Assembly: GCF_900105165.1 (NCBI RefSeq)
Contig: NZ_LT629740.1
Span: forward strand, 558,001 to 622,000
Reading direction: 5' to 3'
DNA: 64,000 bases
From: Mucilaginibacter mallensis
Lineage (GTDB): Bacteria; Bacteroidota; Bacteroidia; Sphingobacteriales; Sphingobacteriaceae
Part shown: one piece after another, positions 1-8,010 of the stretch
Layout: each line of letters starts with the position of its first letter
How positions within the stretch are numbered: position 1 is the first letter of the stretch
Program-made: the position numbers and the translations under genes
The notes under the pieces: model-generated
What the model was told of the DNA's origin: nothing
Databases searched by the model: none
The model's input: the letters and a program-made list of their open reading frames with translations, nothing else

Positions 1-21
1 GAGACTATTTCCTTTATTGGG

Positions 22-169
22 CCTCCCCCTAAACTTAGGGGGAGGTGTCGACGAAGGAGACGGAGGGGGTAAAATAAAGTGATAAGTATTTGGGCGTTTC
101 CCGTGCAGGGCGAGTTTTCCGCTTATACGCCTGCAAGTGTGCTTGTCACCCTGAGCGTAGCCGAAGGGC
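22..169. repeat. Mosaic of short intergenic repeats at the left edge
   Basis: Three repeat modules are stacked here. Positions 22-32 and 35-45 form a perfect 11-bp inverted repeat rich in C and G (a CCTCCCCCTAA stem). Positions 92-134 resemble, in inverse orientation, a module at about 36005-36049 (both share GGGCGTT and a TACGC core). Positions 145-169 carry GTCACCCTGAGCGTAGCCGA, which is familiar as a dispersed intergenic repeat in Bacteroidota. No open reading frame of substance is visible. Confidence 0.6.
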
Positions 170-197
170 ACTTCAACTGCTAACGCGGAACTTCGCC

Positions 198-358
198 GCG
201 CTCCGCCGACTCACCCGGTCGTTGCTTCGCTCGACCACCCTCTCTTCGCCTTTGGTGGAAAGAGGGTAAAAAAACTAAATGAAGCTCACCCTCTTTGCGG
301 CCTGCCGCAGAGAGGGTCGACCAGCGCAGCGTAGTCGGGGTGAGTCAACGGAGCGCGT
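198..358. repeat. Long inverted repeat, family A, copy 1
   Basis: Arms of about 70 bases (198-267 and 286-358) are near reverse complements. Each holds GACTCACCC, TCGACCACCCTCTC and AGAGGGT-type blocks. The same element recurs at 35793-35955 and partly at 36053-36150. The rest of the stretch to 547 (about 361-470) has low-complexity blocks repeating AAATCAGCGA and ATCCATAAAT motifs and no gene. This is seen directly; its function is unknown. Confidence 0.7.
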
Positions 359-547
359 TAATATTGTCTGAATCACAGATTCTGCTGATTTATGGATTAC
401 ACCGATTATTTTATCAAATCAAAGGGTAAAAATCAGCGAAATCCATAAATTATTAAAATCAGCGATCAAATTTAAACTTGTCATAACATAAATATCACAT
501 GTAATTTTCATTACATTCATGATATTTGCGTGCTTAATTATATATGA

Positions 548-2239
548 ATGAAAATTAAATACCTGCTTTTTTTAGCGTTCTCATGTACGGTGCTAACAGT
601 GTCGGCACAAACAAAAAAGAAAAAAACGACTACTACTGTTACCACTGACCCTGCCGCATTGCCCCGCCCAAAACTGGTTGTAGGTATAGTGGTTGACCAA
701 ATGCGCTGGGATTACCTATACCGTTTTTATGATCGCTATCAAAATAATGGTTTTAAACGTTTGCTTAACGAGGGTTTTAGCTGCGAAAATACCCAGGTTG
801 ATTATATACCTACCTTTACCGGTCCCGGCCATAGCTGTATATATACAGGATCGGTACCTGCCATACATGGTATCGCAGGTAATGATTATATCATTCAGGC
901 TACAGGCAAGTCAATGTATTGTGCTGAAGACACCAGCGTACAAACCGTAGGCAGCGCATCAAAGGCAGGGCAGATGTCGCCACGTAATTTGCTGACGACT
1001 ACTGTTACAGATGAGTTAAGGCTAGCTACTAATTTCCGCTCTAAAGTGATAGGCATCGCGTTAAAAGACCGCGGTGGAATTTTGCCTGCGGGCCATACCG
1101 CAAATGCCGCTTACTGGTTTGATGATAAAACCGGCAACTGGATCACCAGCACCTATTATATGCAGGATCTGCCACAATGGGCAAAGGATTTTAATGATCA
1201 AAAACTTGCTGAAACCTACTTGAAACTTGATTGGAACACGCTTTATCCTATTGATACCTACATACAAAGCACACCGGATAACAGCAAATATGAAGGCAAA
1301 TTTAAAGGAACTGATGCGCCTACTTTACCGGTAAAAACATCAGCTTTATATAAGTCGGCAGGCTTAGGCTTGATCCGCTCAACACCTTATGGCAATACCA
1401 TAACACTTGATATGGCGGTTGCAGCCATCAACGGCGAGGAACTGGGCCAGCACGATGTAACCGACTTTTTAGCCATGAGCTTATCATCGCCTGATTATAT
1501 TGGTCATCAGTTTGGTATAAACGCGGTTGAGATTGAAGATACCTACCTGCGTTTGGACCGCGAGATTGCAAACTTTTTAACTTTCCTTGATGCTAAGGTG
1601 GGTAAAGGTAATTACACAGTTTTCCTGACTGCCGACCACGGTGCTGCACATAACACCGCATTTTTAAATGACCATAATATCCCGGCGGGTACATGGGATG
1701 AGGCTGCAACTTTAAAAGATCTGAACAAAGTTTTGCTGGATAAATTTAAGGTTGATTCATTGGTTATAAGCTTAGGCAATTACCAGGTGAACCTGAATTA
1801 TCGCATTCTGAATTACCTGCACCTTGATGAAGATGCGGTAAAAAAAGAATGTATTAAATACCTGCAAAAACTGCCTTATGTAGCCTTTGCAGTTGATATG
1901 GCTAAGGCACAATCAGCAAATATTCCTGAGCAATTGCGCACCCGCATTATTAATGGTTACAGCGCAAAAAATAGCGGTGCGATACAAATTATACTTGATC
2001 CGGCTTGGTTTACGGGCCACGGCTCAGGCGATGGCGGCCCAACAGGCACAACGCACGGCACCTGGAACCCATATGATAACCATATTCCGCTGGTATTTAT
2101 GGGCTGGGGTATTAACCACGGCAGCGCCACCCGCGAAACACATATGACCGATATTGCACCAACCATTGCCGCGTTATTACACATACAAGCACCAAACGGC
2201 AGTATTGGCGTGCCAATAAGTGAAGTGATAAAAAAATAG
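548..2239 (+). CDS. pafA: PafA-type alkaline phosphatase, secreted
   Basis: Phosphate monoesterase of the alkaline phosphatase superfamily, exported to the periplasm to release phosphate from organic esters. Residues 1-20 form a signal peptide ending in VSA. The metal ligand Asp50 sits in VVDQMRWDY. The likely nucleophile is Thr91 in FTGPGH, followed by Asn112 in GNDY and Lys173 and Arg175 in ALKDRGG. These are the residues that mark monoesterases of the PafA type rather than diesterases. A second metal site is in TADHGA. The length of 563 residues suits the family. It stands alone, with an imperfect inverted repeat between it and thiE. Family assignment is firm; the preferred substrate is not shown. 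Confidence 0.9.
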   Translation: MKIKYLLFLAFSCTVLTVSAQTKKKKTTTTVTTDPAALPRPKLVVGIVVDQMRWDYLYRFYDRYQNNGFKRLLNEGFSCENTQVDYIPTFTGPGHSCIYTGSVPAIHGIAGNDYIIQATGKSMYCAEDTSVQTVGSASKAGQMSPRNLLTTTVTDELRLATNFRSKVIGIALKDRGGILPAGHTANAAYWFDDKTGNWITSTYYMQDLPQWAKDFNDQKLAETYLKLDWNTLYPIDTYIQSTPDNSKYEGKFKGTDAPTLPVKTSALYKSAGLGLIRSTPYGNTITLDMAVAAINGEELGQHDVTDFLAMSLSSPDYIGHQFGINAVEIEDTYLRLDREIANFLTFLDAKVGKGNYTVFLTADHGAAHNTAFLNDHNIPAGTWDEAATLKDLNKVLLDKFKVDSLVISLGNYQVNLNYRILNYLHLDEDAVKKECIKYLQKLPYVAFAVDMAKAQSANIPEQLRTRIINGYSAKNSGAIQIILDPAWFTGHGSGDGGPTGTTHGTWNPYDNHIPLVFMGWGINHGSATRETHMTDIAPTIAALLHIQAPNGSIGVPISEVIKK

Positions 2240-2365
2240 TTTTTGCAGACCGAAAGTCGGGGAAGTCGGTAAGTCCGAAAGTAATATAGCTGCAATGAGC
2301 AGTTCTTTAAGTAAAACAAATAAACTTCCGGACTTTCAGTCTTTCCGACTTCCGGACTAAGAATA

Positions 2366-2989
2366 ATGAAAAAATACATATCCAAATTCCATTACCTCAC
2401 ACAGGATCTCCCGCATCGCACACATGTTGAGCAGGCGGAGATAGCTTGTGCCGCTGGGGCAAACTGGTTACAATACCGTTGCCTCACTAAAACCGACGAT
2501 GAGCTGATTGAAGAAATAAACCAGATAGCTGATATATGCGATGAGTGGGGTATAACCCTAATTATCACCAACCACTATCATTTACTGGATCAGGTTGATG
2601 CGCAGGGCGTACATATTGAAGATTTTGATGCCGATTTTAAAGCCATACGCGAAGTTATAGGCGAGGATAAAACATTAGGTGGTTCAGCAACCCATATTGA
2701 TGCCTTGCTGCGGGTACAAGCCACAGGCGTTGTTGATTATTGCGGTTACGGTCCGTTCGCGCATACCGATACCAAGCCTAATAATAGTCCGCTGCTGGGT
2801 TTTGACGGTTACCGCCAGTTACAAAAGCATAATATTGAAATACCTGCAATAGCGGTAGGCGGTATACAGCTTACCGATGTAGAGCATTTGCTGGAAACGG
2901 GTATCTATGGTATCGCAGTATCGGCTGCAGTTAATAAAGCAGTTGATCCGGGCAGAGCATTGAAGGAGTTTTATAAGAAGGTATATTAA
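2366..2989 (+). CDS. thiE: Thiamine phosphate synthase
   Basis: Joins hydroxymethylpyrimidine diphosphate with thiazole phosphate to give thiamine monophosphate in the cytoplasm. The 207-residue TIM barrel shows QYRCLTKT at 36-43 (the QLR-K phosphate region), ITNHYHLL and GVHIEDFD at 67-88, the signature YGPFAHTDTKPN at 128-139 and AIAVGGI at 161-167. No other thi gene is near and I see no TPP riboswitch upstream. The gap from pafA (2240-2365) holds an imperfect inverted repeat of about 35-base arms with GGAAGTC and CGGACTT motifs. Bacteroidota often carry a ThiE-like TenI paralogue, so a TenI role is the main alternative. Confidence 0.85.
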   Translation: MKKYISKFHYLTQDLPHRTHVEQAEIACAAGANWLQYRCLTKTDDELIEEINQIADICDEWGITLIITNHYHLLDQVDAQGVHIEDFDADFKAIREVIGEDKTLGGSATHIDALLRVQATGVVDYCGYGPFAHTDTKPNNSPLLGFDGYRQLQKHNIEIPAIAVGGIQLTDVEHLLETGIYGIAVSAAVNKAVDPGRALKEFYKKVY

Positions 2990-3026
2990 GAATTAATAAT
3001 TTGCAATTTTCCAATTCTCACCAAGC

Positions 3027-3122
3027 GTCATTGCGAGGAACGAACACAACCGACCGTAGGGAGCTCATTAATGCCATTGGACAAATAATAGCATTAATAA
3101 TCCCCGATTAGCAGGTCCGCTC
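3027..3122. repeat. GCGAGGA-type repeat (family B), copy 1, interrupted
   Basis: The family starts GCGTCATTGCGAGGAACGA and normally continues GCAATCCCCGATTAGCAGG, as in the copy at 3988. Here the two parts are separated by about 55 bases that contain an 8-bp inverted repeat ATTAATGC/GCATTAAT. The order of the halves is kept, so it reads as an insertion into an existing repeat. Confidence 0.65.
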
Positions 3123-3123
3123 T

Positions 3124-3159
3124 CCCGCCCGTTCAAGCGTCCACGCTTGAACGGGCGGG
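3124..3159. repeat. Perfect 17-bp hairpin
   Basis: CCCGCCCGTTCAAGCGT (3124-3140) and its exact reverse complement (3143-3159) are separated by two bases. A looser relative lies at about 3836-3880. It sits downstream of both thiE and the convergent secreted-protein gene but lacks a T tract next to the stem, so it is called a repeat rather than a terminator. Confidence 0.7.
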
Positions 3160-3180
3160 CAAAAGGAGGTATTGTTGAAA

Positions 3181-3801
3181 TTATAGAATTAAGTCTGATT
3201 TCTTTATCCAGGCTTTAAATGAGGGCTTCTCCAAATATTGCACATAACAGCAATTTTTATTCTCCGTAATAACTGACACAAAGTCTCCTTGTACAAAATA
3301 CCCTTTTTTGTTTGTGATTAAACTATCAGTGTAGGCAATAGCCTTTTTCGATCTTATCATGCTGAATTTCTTATAGGTAACTTTTTTCTCTAAGGAGAAA
3401 GGTATGCCCCTTGCCAAGTCCATAAAATTCTGACACGCCCCTGATTCACTTAACTGAATTTCGATTTCGCCATTATGCCCATTCCGGCCATGTTTGAAAA
3501 TTAGTGTTCCGGGATATCCTGCGTTATCCGTTAACCCGTAAGGGTATGCCTTTAAAATATATTTATCTAAGGTATCTTTAACCATCTTTCCGGTAAAGAA
3601 AACAGAACAGCTAAACATACCTTCTTGAGATTCAATTATGCCGGTTAAGGTTTTTGAAATACTATCGTATGATAGTTTTACTTCCTCGTATTGTCCGGAT
3701 GTAATATTATCCTTGTTTATTTTATAGGGTTTTACTTGTCCGTTAGAAGTAAAAGTGATTAATAATAAAATTGGCAGGAAAAGAGTGATTGGGTATTTCA
3801 T
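3181..3801 (-). CDS. Secreted protein with C-terminal SH3-like segment, function unknown
   Basis: I do not recognise this family. The start at 3801 gives a clear signal peptide (MKYPITLFLPILLLITFTSN) with cleavage near NGQ; the frame stays open further upstream, but that part is repeat sequence and encodes no sensible N-terminus. The mature part is about 185 residues, lysine-rich and without membrane segments. The end (YFVQGDFVSVITENKNC and onward to LIL) resembles an SH3-like beta barrel of the kind that binds cell-wall or peptide ligands. The base composition is more AT-rich than the neighbouring metabolic genes. It stands between two repeat-filled gaps with no co-directional partner. Confidence 0.55.
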   Translation of the reverse strand: MKYPITLFLPILLLITFTSNGQVKPYKINKDNITSGQYEEVKLSYDSISKTLTGIIESQEGMFSCSVFFTGKMVKDTLDKYILKAYPYGLTDNAGYPGTLIFKHGRNGHNGEIEIQLSESGACQNFMDLARGIPFSLEKKVTYKKFSMIRSKKAIAYTDSLITNKKGYFVQGDFVSVITENKNCCYVQYLEKPSFKAWIKKSDLIL

Positions 3802-4175
3802 CAAGTGATAAAGTTTAAACAAATATATAAATCTCTCCGTCCGTTCCAAGAGCCCACGCTTGAACCGGCGGGTGGAGAGATATAATTCCATCGCCCTCTT
3901 TCTGCCAACGGCGAAGAGAGGGCAGACGATTCGCTGGCCAGCGTGGTATATTTATATTAAGAGGTACTAACTTCCATCTCTCACCAAGCGTCATTGCGAG
4001 GAACGAAGCAATCCCCGATTAGCAGGTCCGCTTTGTATAGTTAGGGATTGCTTCGTTCCTTACAGCTATGACGCTGGTATAGGATTACTCATGAGTAATT
4101 AATAAGTCAACCAACCGTCATCCCTAAAATATAATCCCCATATTAAAATCAGGCTGCGTATTTTTGTGTTTACTA
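3802..4175. other. Gene-free stretch filled with repeats
   Basis: This gap before gap holds, in order, an imperfect hairpin at about 3836-3880 related to the one at 3124-3159, a CCCTCTT-type fragment, and family B copy 2 at 3988-4075. That copy is a long imperfect palindrome: the GCGAGGAACGAAGCAATCCC arm is followed by its inverse after about 27 bases. At 4159-4166 TATTTTTG matches the Bacteroidota -7 consensus TAnnTTTG, but no -33 element is evident upstream. No coding sequence is supported. Confidence 0.55.
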
Positions 4176-4259
4176 TAGTATCAAGTAGCTAGTATCAAGT
4201 ATCAAGGTTTTTTGAACGGATGTTAGTACTAGCTACCTGATACTAGCTACCTGATACTA
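4176..4259. repeat. Inverted repeat immediately upstream of gap
   Basis: The arms 4176-4201 and 4234-4259 are reverse complements with only about two mismatches in 26, each built from tandem TAGTATCA(A/G)GTAGC units. The right arm ends five bases before the gap ATG, so a transcript starting upstream would fold a strong stem next to the start codon. Whether it regulates translation or is an inserted repeat cannot be decided from sequence. Confidence 0.65.
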
Positions 4260-4264
4260 AAAAC

Positions 4265-5257
4265 ATGAAAATTGCCATAAACGGATTCGGAAGGATAGGG
4301 AGAATATTTTTAAGAAATATTATAGCTAAGCCCGGTATTGAGGTTGTTGCTATCAACGATCTTACCGATGCGCATACGCTTGCCCATTTGTTTAAATACG
4401 ACTCGGTACACCGTGGCTTTAATGGTACGGTTACTGCCGATGATGAGCACCTGTATATCAACGGTAAAAAAATTAAGATACTGGTAGAGCGCGACCCATC
4501 GCTGTTGCCTTGGAAAGAACTGGGTATCGACCTGGTTATTGAATCAACCGGGAAATTTACTTCACGTATTGGGGCTGAGCAGCATTTAGCCGCAGGAGCA
4601 AAGCAGGTAATTATTTCGGCGCCTTCGGCAGACAGAAGTGTGCCTACTGTGGTGCTGGGCGTAAACGATGGTTTGGTTGATTTGCATTCGCCTGTATTGT
4701 CCAATGCATCGTGCACAACCAACAACGTTGCTGTAATGGTGAAAATACTGGATGAGAACTGGGGGATTATAGATGGCTACATCACCACTGTACACTCCAT
4801 GACGGGTGATCAAAGCCTACATGATGCCCCGCATAAGGATTTGCGCAGGGCCAGGGCAGCATCAGCATCTATTATACCGACCACTACCGGCGCGGCAAAA
4901 GCTATTACTGCTATTTTTCCGCATTTAAATGGTAAGCTTGGCGGAGCGGGTATCCGTGTTCCTGTATTGAATGGCTCTTTAACTGATTTTACCTGTAGTT
5001 TAAAAAAGCAGCCAACCGTTCATGAAATTAACGAAGCCTTTAAACAGGCGGCCAGTGGGCCAATGAAAGATATATTGGAATATACTGAAGATCCTATTGT
5101 GTCAACCGATATACTGGGTAACCCGCACAGCTGTATTTTTGATGCGCAGCTTACCTCAGTAATTGGTGGGTTGACAAAAGTTGTTGGCTGGTATGATAAC
5201 GAAATGGGTTACTCCAGCCGCTTGGTTGATCTTGTTGATGAGATCAGTAAGCTTTAA
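4265..5257 (+). CDS. gap: Glyceraldehyde-3-phosphate dehydrogenase, type I
   Basis: Oxidises glyceraldehyde 3-phosphate to 1,3-bisphosphoglycerate with NAD in glycolysis. The Rossmann start INGFGRIGR (residues 4-12) binds the dinucleotide. The catalytic Cys150 is in SNASCTTN, with the His in TTVHSMTGDQ. The RARAASASIIPTTTGAAKA and WYDNEMGYSSR blocks complete the family signature. At 330 residues it is full length. Its stop codon overlaps the stop of the convergent lipoprotein gene by three bases. pgk, the next glycolytic enzyme, follows two genes downstream. Cofactor preference (NAD over NADP) is inferred from NDLTD. Confidence 0.95.
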   Translation: MKIAINGFGRIGRIFLRNIIAKPGIEVVAINDLTDAHTLAHLFKYDSVHRGFNGTVTADDEHLYINGKKIKILVERDPSLLPWKELGIDLVIESTGKFTSRIGAEQHLAAGAKQVIISAPSADRSVPTVVLGVNDGLVDLHSPVLSNASCTTNNVAVMVKILDENWGIIDGYITTVHSMTGDQSLHDAPHKDLRRARAASASIIPTTTGAAKAITAIFPHLNGKLGGAGIRVPVLNGSLTDFTCSLKKQPTVHEINEAFKQAASGPMKDILEYTEDPIVSTDILGNPHSCIFDAQLTSVIGGLTKVVGWYDNEMGYSSRLVDLVDEISKL

Positions 5258-5871
5258 TTTGATGCTTGCGCTACGTAAACTACTTTAGCGCTGCTTATAT
5301 AAGTTGGGTAATCTACATTAACAAAATATACATAAGCCGAGAAGCCGATAGTTTCAGCAGTTTTGGCTAAAAGCACTTTTTGTTCTGCCGTAGCGGCTGC
5401 TGAACTGGTGTACAGCTTACTGAAATAGAACGGGCGTTGAACATGTATCTTTGCCAATAACTGGCCATTTACAGTGGTATCGCTTATAGTTTTTAGCTTA
5501 ACGTTGTTTAAGTTATCATCAGCCCAATTAAAATTGGTGTCGTTATACTGATCGTAGGTAATATAATTAACGCCGTTAAGAGATGATTTAGTGAAATCCT
5601 GGAATAAATGTATAGAATATGATTGGTCCAACCCTTTTACAGGGAGCATAATACTTACATCTTCATTATACAACATCTTTAAGGTATCGCCAGAAACACT
5701 GGTAATTACCTTCTGCGCGCTCTCATTATAAATTATCTGGTATATAGATGTGAGGGTATCTGTTGTGGGTGTTTTAACAGCCGTTGGGCCTGGATTGATC
5801 ACCGGGTCACCATGTTTTCTGCAGCTGGTTATTGCTGCAATTACTAAAAATCCTAAAAGTAAACGTTTCAT
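5254..5871 (-). CDS. Lipoprotein of unknown function
   Basis: No family recognised. The start at 5871 gives MKRLLLGFLVIAAITSCRKH, a classic lipoprotein signal with the lipobox cysteine at residue 17; starting 12 codons further upstream would only add a non-signal tail. The mature part of about 190 residues begins with a Pro/Thr-rich linker and continues as mixed beta sequence rich in Asn, Asp and Tyr, as in many small surface lipoproteins of this group. It faces gap tail to tail and is transcribed alone. The gap ahead of it (5872-6088) holds a nested AT-rich inverted repeat (TAAATAAG/CTTATTTA inside ATAACAATT/AATTGTTAT). Confidence 0.65.
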   Translation of the reverse strand: MKRLLLGFLVIAAITSCRKHGDPVINPGPTAVKTPTTDTLTSIYQIIYNESAQKVITSVSGDTLKMLYNEDVSIMLPVKGLDQSYSIHLFQDFTKSSLNGVNYITYDQYNDTNFNWADDNLNNVKLKTISDTTVNGQLLAKIHVQRPFYFSKLYTSSAAATAEQKVLLAKTAETIGFSAYVYFVNVDYPTYISSAKVVYVAQASN

Positions 5872-6088
5872 TATATGGTTATAGTTATATTTTAGGTTAG
5901 TTTGCAATAACTATGCTATATGCCATAACAATTGAATGAAAACGGATAAATAAGTCCCTGTTTTGCTTATTTAAGCATATAATTGTTATCCATTGATTAA
6001 ATATTAAGCATTACAAAAAATAAAAGACTTGGGAAATCACAGGCTGCAAATGCACAAATTGAGGAAATAAGTCGCCATTAATACCTAT

Positions 6089-6523
6089 ATGATAAATTTT
6101 ATTGAGCCCGACGAACTACTGGCTGTACGCAACATTGTATTGCGTGAAGGGAAACTTGAATTAAACGAATGCCGTTTCCCAACTGATACGGTTGCCGGGG
6201 CTTTTCATCTTGGTTATTATGCCGCCGGGCAACTGGCAAGTGTAGTGTCACTACATCCTCAAAATTATAAGGACTTTACAAGTACCGGTTATCAATTAAG
6301 GGGTATGGCTACGTTGGAACAATATCGTGGTAAGGGTTTAGGTATGCTGTTGTTAAATTTTGCTATTGTTTATCTGCGGGGGCAAAAAGCCAATTATATA
6401 TGGTGCAACGCCCGTAAAAAAGCACTTAAATTTTATATGGATGGCGGATTTGAGATCGTTTCACCCGAATTTGAAATAAAAGGCATTGGCCCGCACCATG
6501 TTATGTATTTAAAAATACAGTAA
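6089..6523 (+). CDS. GNAT-family N-acetyltransferase
   Basis: Predicted to transfer an acetyl group from acetyl-CoA to an unknown amine. The acetyl-CoA pyrophosphate loop is QYRGKGLGMLLL (about residues 78-89), preceded by the usual strand QLRGMATLE and followed by NYIWCNARKKALKFYMDGGF, the typical motif B region. The 144 residues make a single compact GNAT domain without a signal peptide. It lies between the lipoprotein and pgk without overlap. A perfect 16-bp palindrome (GTGATTAATTAATCAC, 6527-6542) follows the stop and is followed by a short C/T run. Confidence 0.8.
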   Translation: MINFIEPDELLAVRNIVLREGKLELNECRFPTDTVAGAFHLGYYAAGQLASVVSLHPQNYKDFTSTGYQLRGMATLEQYRGKGLGMLLLNFAIVYLRGQKANYIWCNARKKALKFYMDGGFEIVSPEFEIKGIGPHHVMYLKIQ

Positions 6524-6621
6524 CACGTGATTAATTAATCACCTTTTTCACATTTACGTTCATGTTTTACAATTAAAATGCTGAATTTGGCGGCCAATTA
6601 ACAGCATTGAACAAAAACAAT

Positions 6622-7812
6622 ATGAAAACTATAGATCAAATTAACTTTGCGGGGAAAAGGGCGCTTATCAGGGTGGATTTTAATGTGCCATTGGATGAGA
6701 ATTTTAATATCACCGATGATAACCGTATGACGGCTGCTTTGCCAACCATCAAAAAGATCCTGAAGGATGGTGGAGCTGTGATATTAATGTCACACCTGGG
6801 CAGGCCAAAAGATGGTCCTACAGATAAATACTCATTAAAGCACCTGGTGCCTCACCTGTCTGATCTGCTTGGCCAGGAAGTTGAGTTTGCTAATGATTGT
6901 ATTGGCGAAGATGCGATTGAAAAAGCAAAAAAACTATCAAAAGGCGAAGTGCTTTTATTAGAGAACCTTCGTTTTTATAAAGAAGAAGAAAAAGGCGATG
7001 TGGAGTTTGCAAAAAAACTGGCTGCATTAGGCGATGTTTATGTAAACGATGCCTTTGGTACTGCTCACCGCGCACATGCTTCAACATCAGTTATAGCGCA
7101 GTTTTTCCCTAATGCCAAATATTTTGGCTACCTGATGGCTGGCGAACTTGCCAATGCCGAAAAAATACTGAACAATGCCCCTAAACCTTTTACGGCTATT
7201 ATGGGCGGTTCAAAAGTATCTGATAAAATTGAACTGATAGAAAAGCTATTGGATAAGGTAGATAACCTGATCATCGGTGGTGGTATGGCTTACACTTTTG
7301 CTAAAGCAGATGGTGGTAACATAGGTACTTCATTAGTTGAGACCGACAAATTAGACCTGGCCCTAAGCCTTAGACAGAAAGCGAAAGATAAAGGCGTGAA
7401 CTTGTTGTTGCCGGTTGATAATATAACGGCCGATGCTTTTTCAAACGATGCTCATACCGGATTAGCCAAAACAGGCGAGATACCTGACGGCTGGATGGGT
7501 CTGGATATCGGTCCTGAAACTATCAAGTTGTTTAGTAAAGTAGTTGAAGAATCAAAAACCATTTTATGGAATGGCCCGATGGGTGTATTTGAAATGGAGA
7601 AATTCCTGATAGGCACCAAAGCTATTGCTGAAGCAGTTGCAAAAGCTACCGAAAATGGTGCTTTCTCATTAATAGGTGGCGGTGATTCAGCTGCGGCAGT
7701 TGCTAAGTTTGGCATGACTGATGAGGTTAGCTACGTATCAACCGGTGGTGGCGCTTTACTTGAGTATATGGAAGGCAAAGAGTTGCCTGGCGTTAAAGCG
7801 ATAAACGAATAA
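6622..7812 (+). CDS. pgk: Phosphoglycerate kinase
   Basis: Transfers phosphate from 1,3-bisphosphoglycerate to ADP in glycolysis. The ATG at 6622 is preferred over an in-frame TTG at 6607 because family members begin MKTI(D)xxNFAGK. Visible signatures are RVDFNVPLD, the substrate loop [15 protein letters not shown], the [14 protein letters not shown] block, GGSKVSDK, the hinge WNGPMGVFE and the nucleotide site GGGDSAAAV. 396 residues is normal. It has its own upstream region; TGAATTTG at 6582-6589 is one mismatch from the -7 consensus TAnnTTTG. A strong terminator follows after a family C repeat. Confidence 0.95.
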   Translation: MKTIDQINFAGKRALIRVDFNVPLDENFNITDDNRMTAALPTIKKILKDGGAVILMSHLGRPKDGPTDKYSLKHLVPHLSDLLGQEVEFANDCIGEDAIEKAKKLSKGEVLLLENLRFYKEEEKGDVEFAKKLAALGDVYVNDAFGTAHRAHASTSVIAQFFPNAKYFGYLMAGELANAEKILNNAPKPFTAIMGGSKVSDKIELIEKLLDKVDNLIIGGGMAYTFAKADGGNIGTSLVETDKLDLALSLRQKAKDKGVNLLLPVDNITADAFSNDAHTGLAKTGEIPDGWMGLDIGPETIKLFSKVVEESKTILWNGPMGVFEMEKFLIGTKAIAEAVAKATENGAFSLIGGGDSAAAVAKFGMTDEVSYVSTGGGALLEYMEGKELPGVKAINE

Positions 7813-7837
7813 GAATAACCCCATTATTCCCAATTGT

Positions 7838-7923
7838 CATTTCGACCGGAGGGAGAAATCTTCTTCAAGATGTATGTCGAAAATGCAAGTAGCAGAAGAT
7901 TTCTCCCTCCGGTCGAAATGACA
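7838..7923. repeat. Inverted repeat, family C (GTCATTTCGACCGGAGGGAG)
   Basis: Two near-identical arms of about 28 bases, each GTCATTTCGACCGGAGGGAG plus AAATCT, face each other across a spacer of about 30 bases between pgk and its terminator. This arm sequence is familiar as a dispersed repeat of Bacteroidota genomes. Only one pair was seen in the window. Confidence 0.7.
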
Positions 7924-7943
7924 GAGATATAAAAATAATTTTT

Positions 7944-7972
7944 AGGCCCCGATTTTTCGGGGCCTTTTTATT
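7944..7972 (+). terminator. Rho-independent terminator after pgk
   Basis: A 9-bp perfect GC-rich stem AGGCCCCGA / TCGGGGCCT with a 4-base loop is followed by a long T-rich run. It separates pgk from the hydrolase gene. Confidence 0.85.
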
Positions 7973-8010
7973 TTATTATGTACTTTTAACGTTTTACAAA
8001 CTGACTGATA

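Noticed and set aside
2240..2365. A TPP riboswitch ahead of thiE
   Set aside because: The gap shows an inverted repeat but no CUGAGA- or ACCUGAU-type TPP core.
6527..6542. A terminator after the GNAT gene
   Set aside because: The 16-bp palindrome is AT-rich and has no loop of normal size; it may be a protein site or chance.
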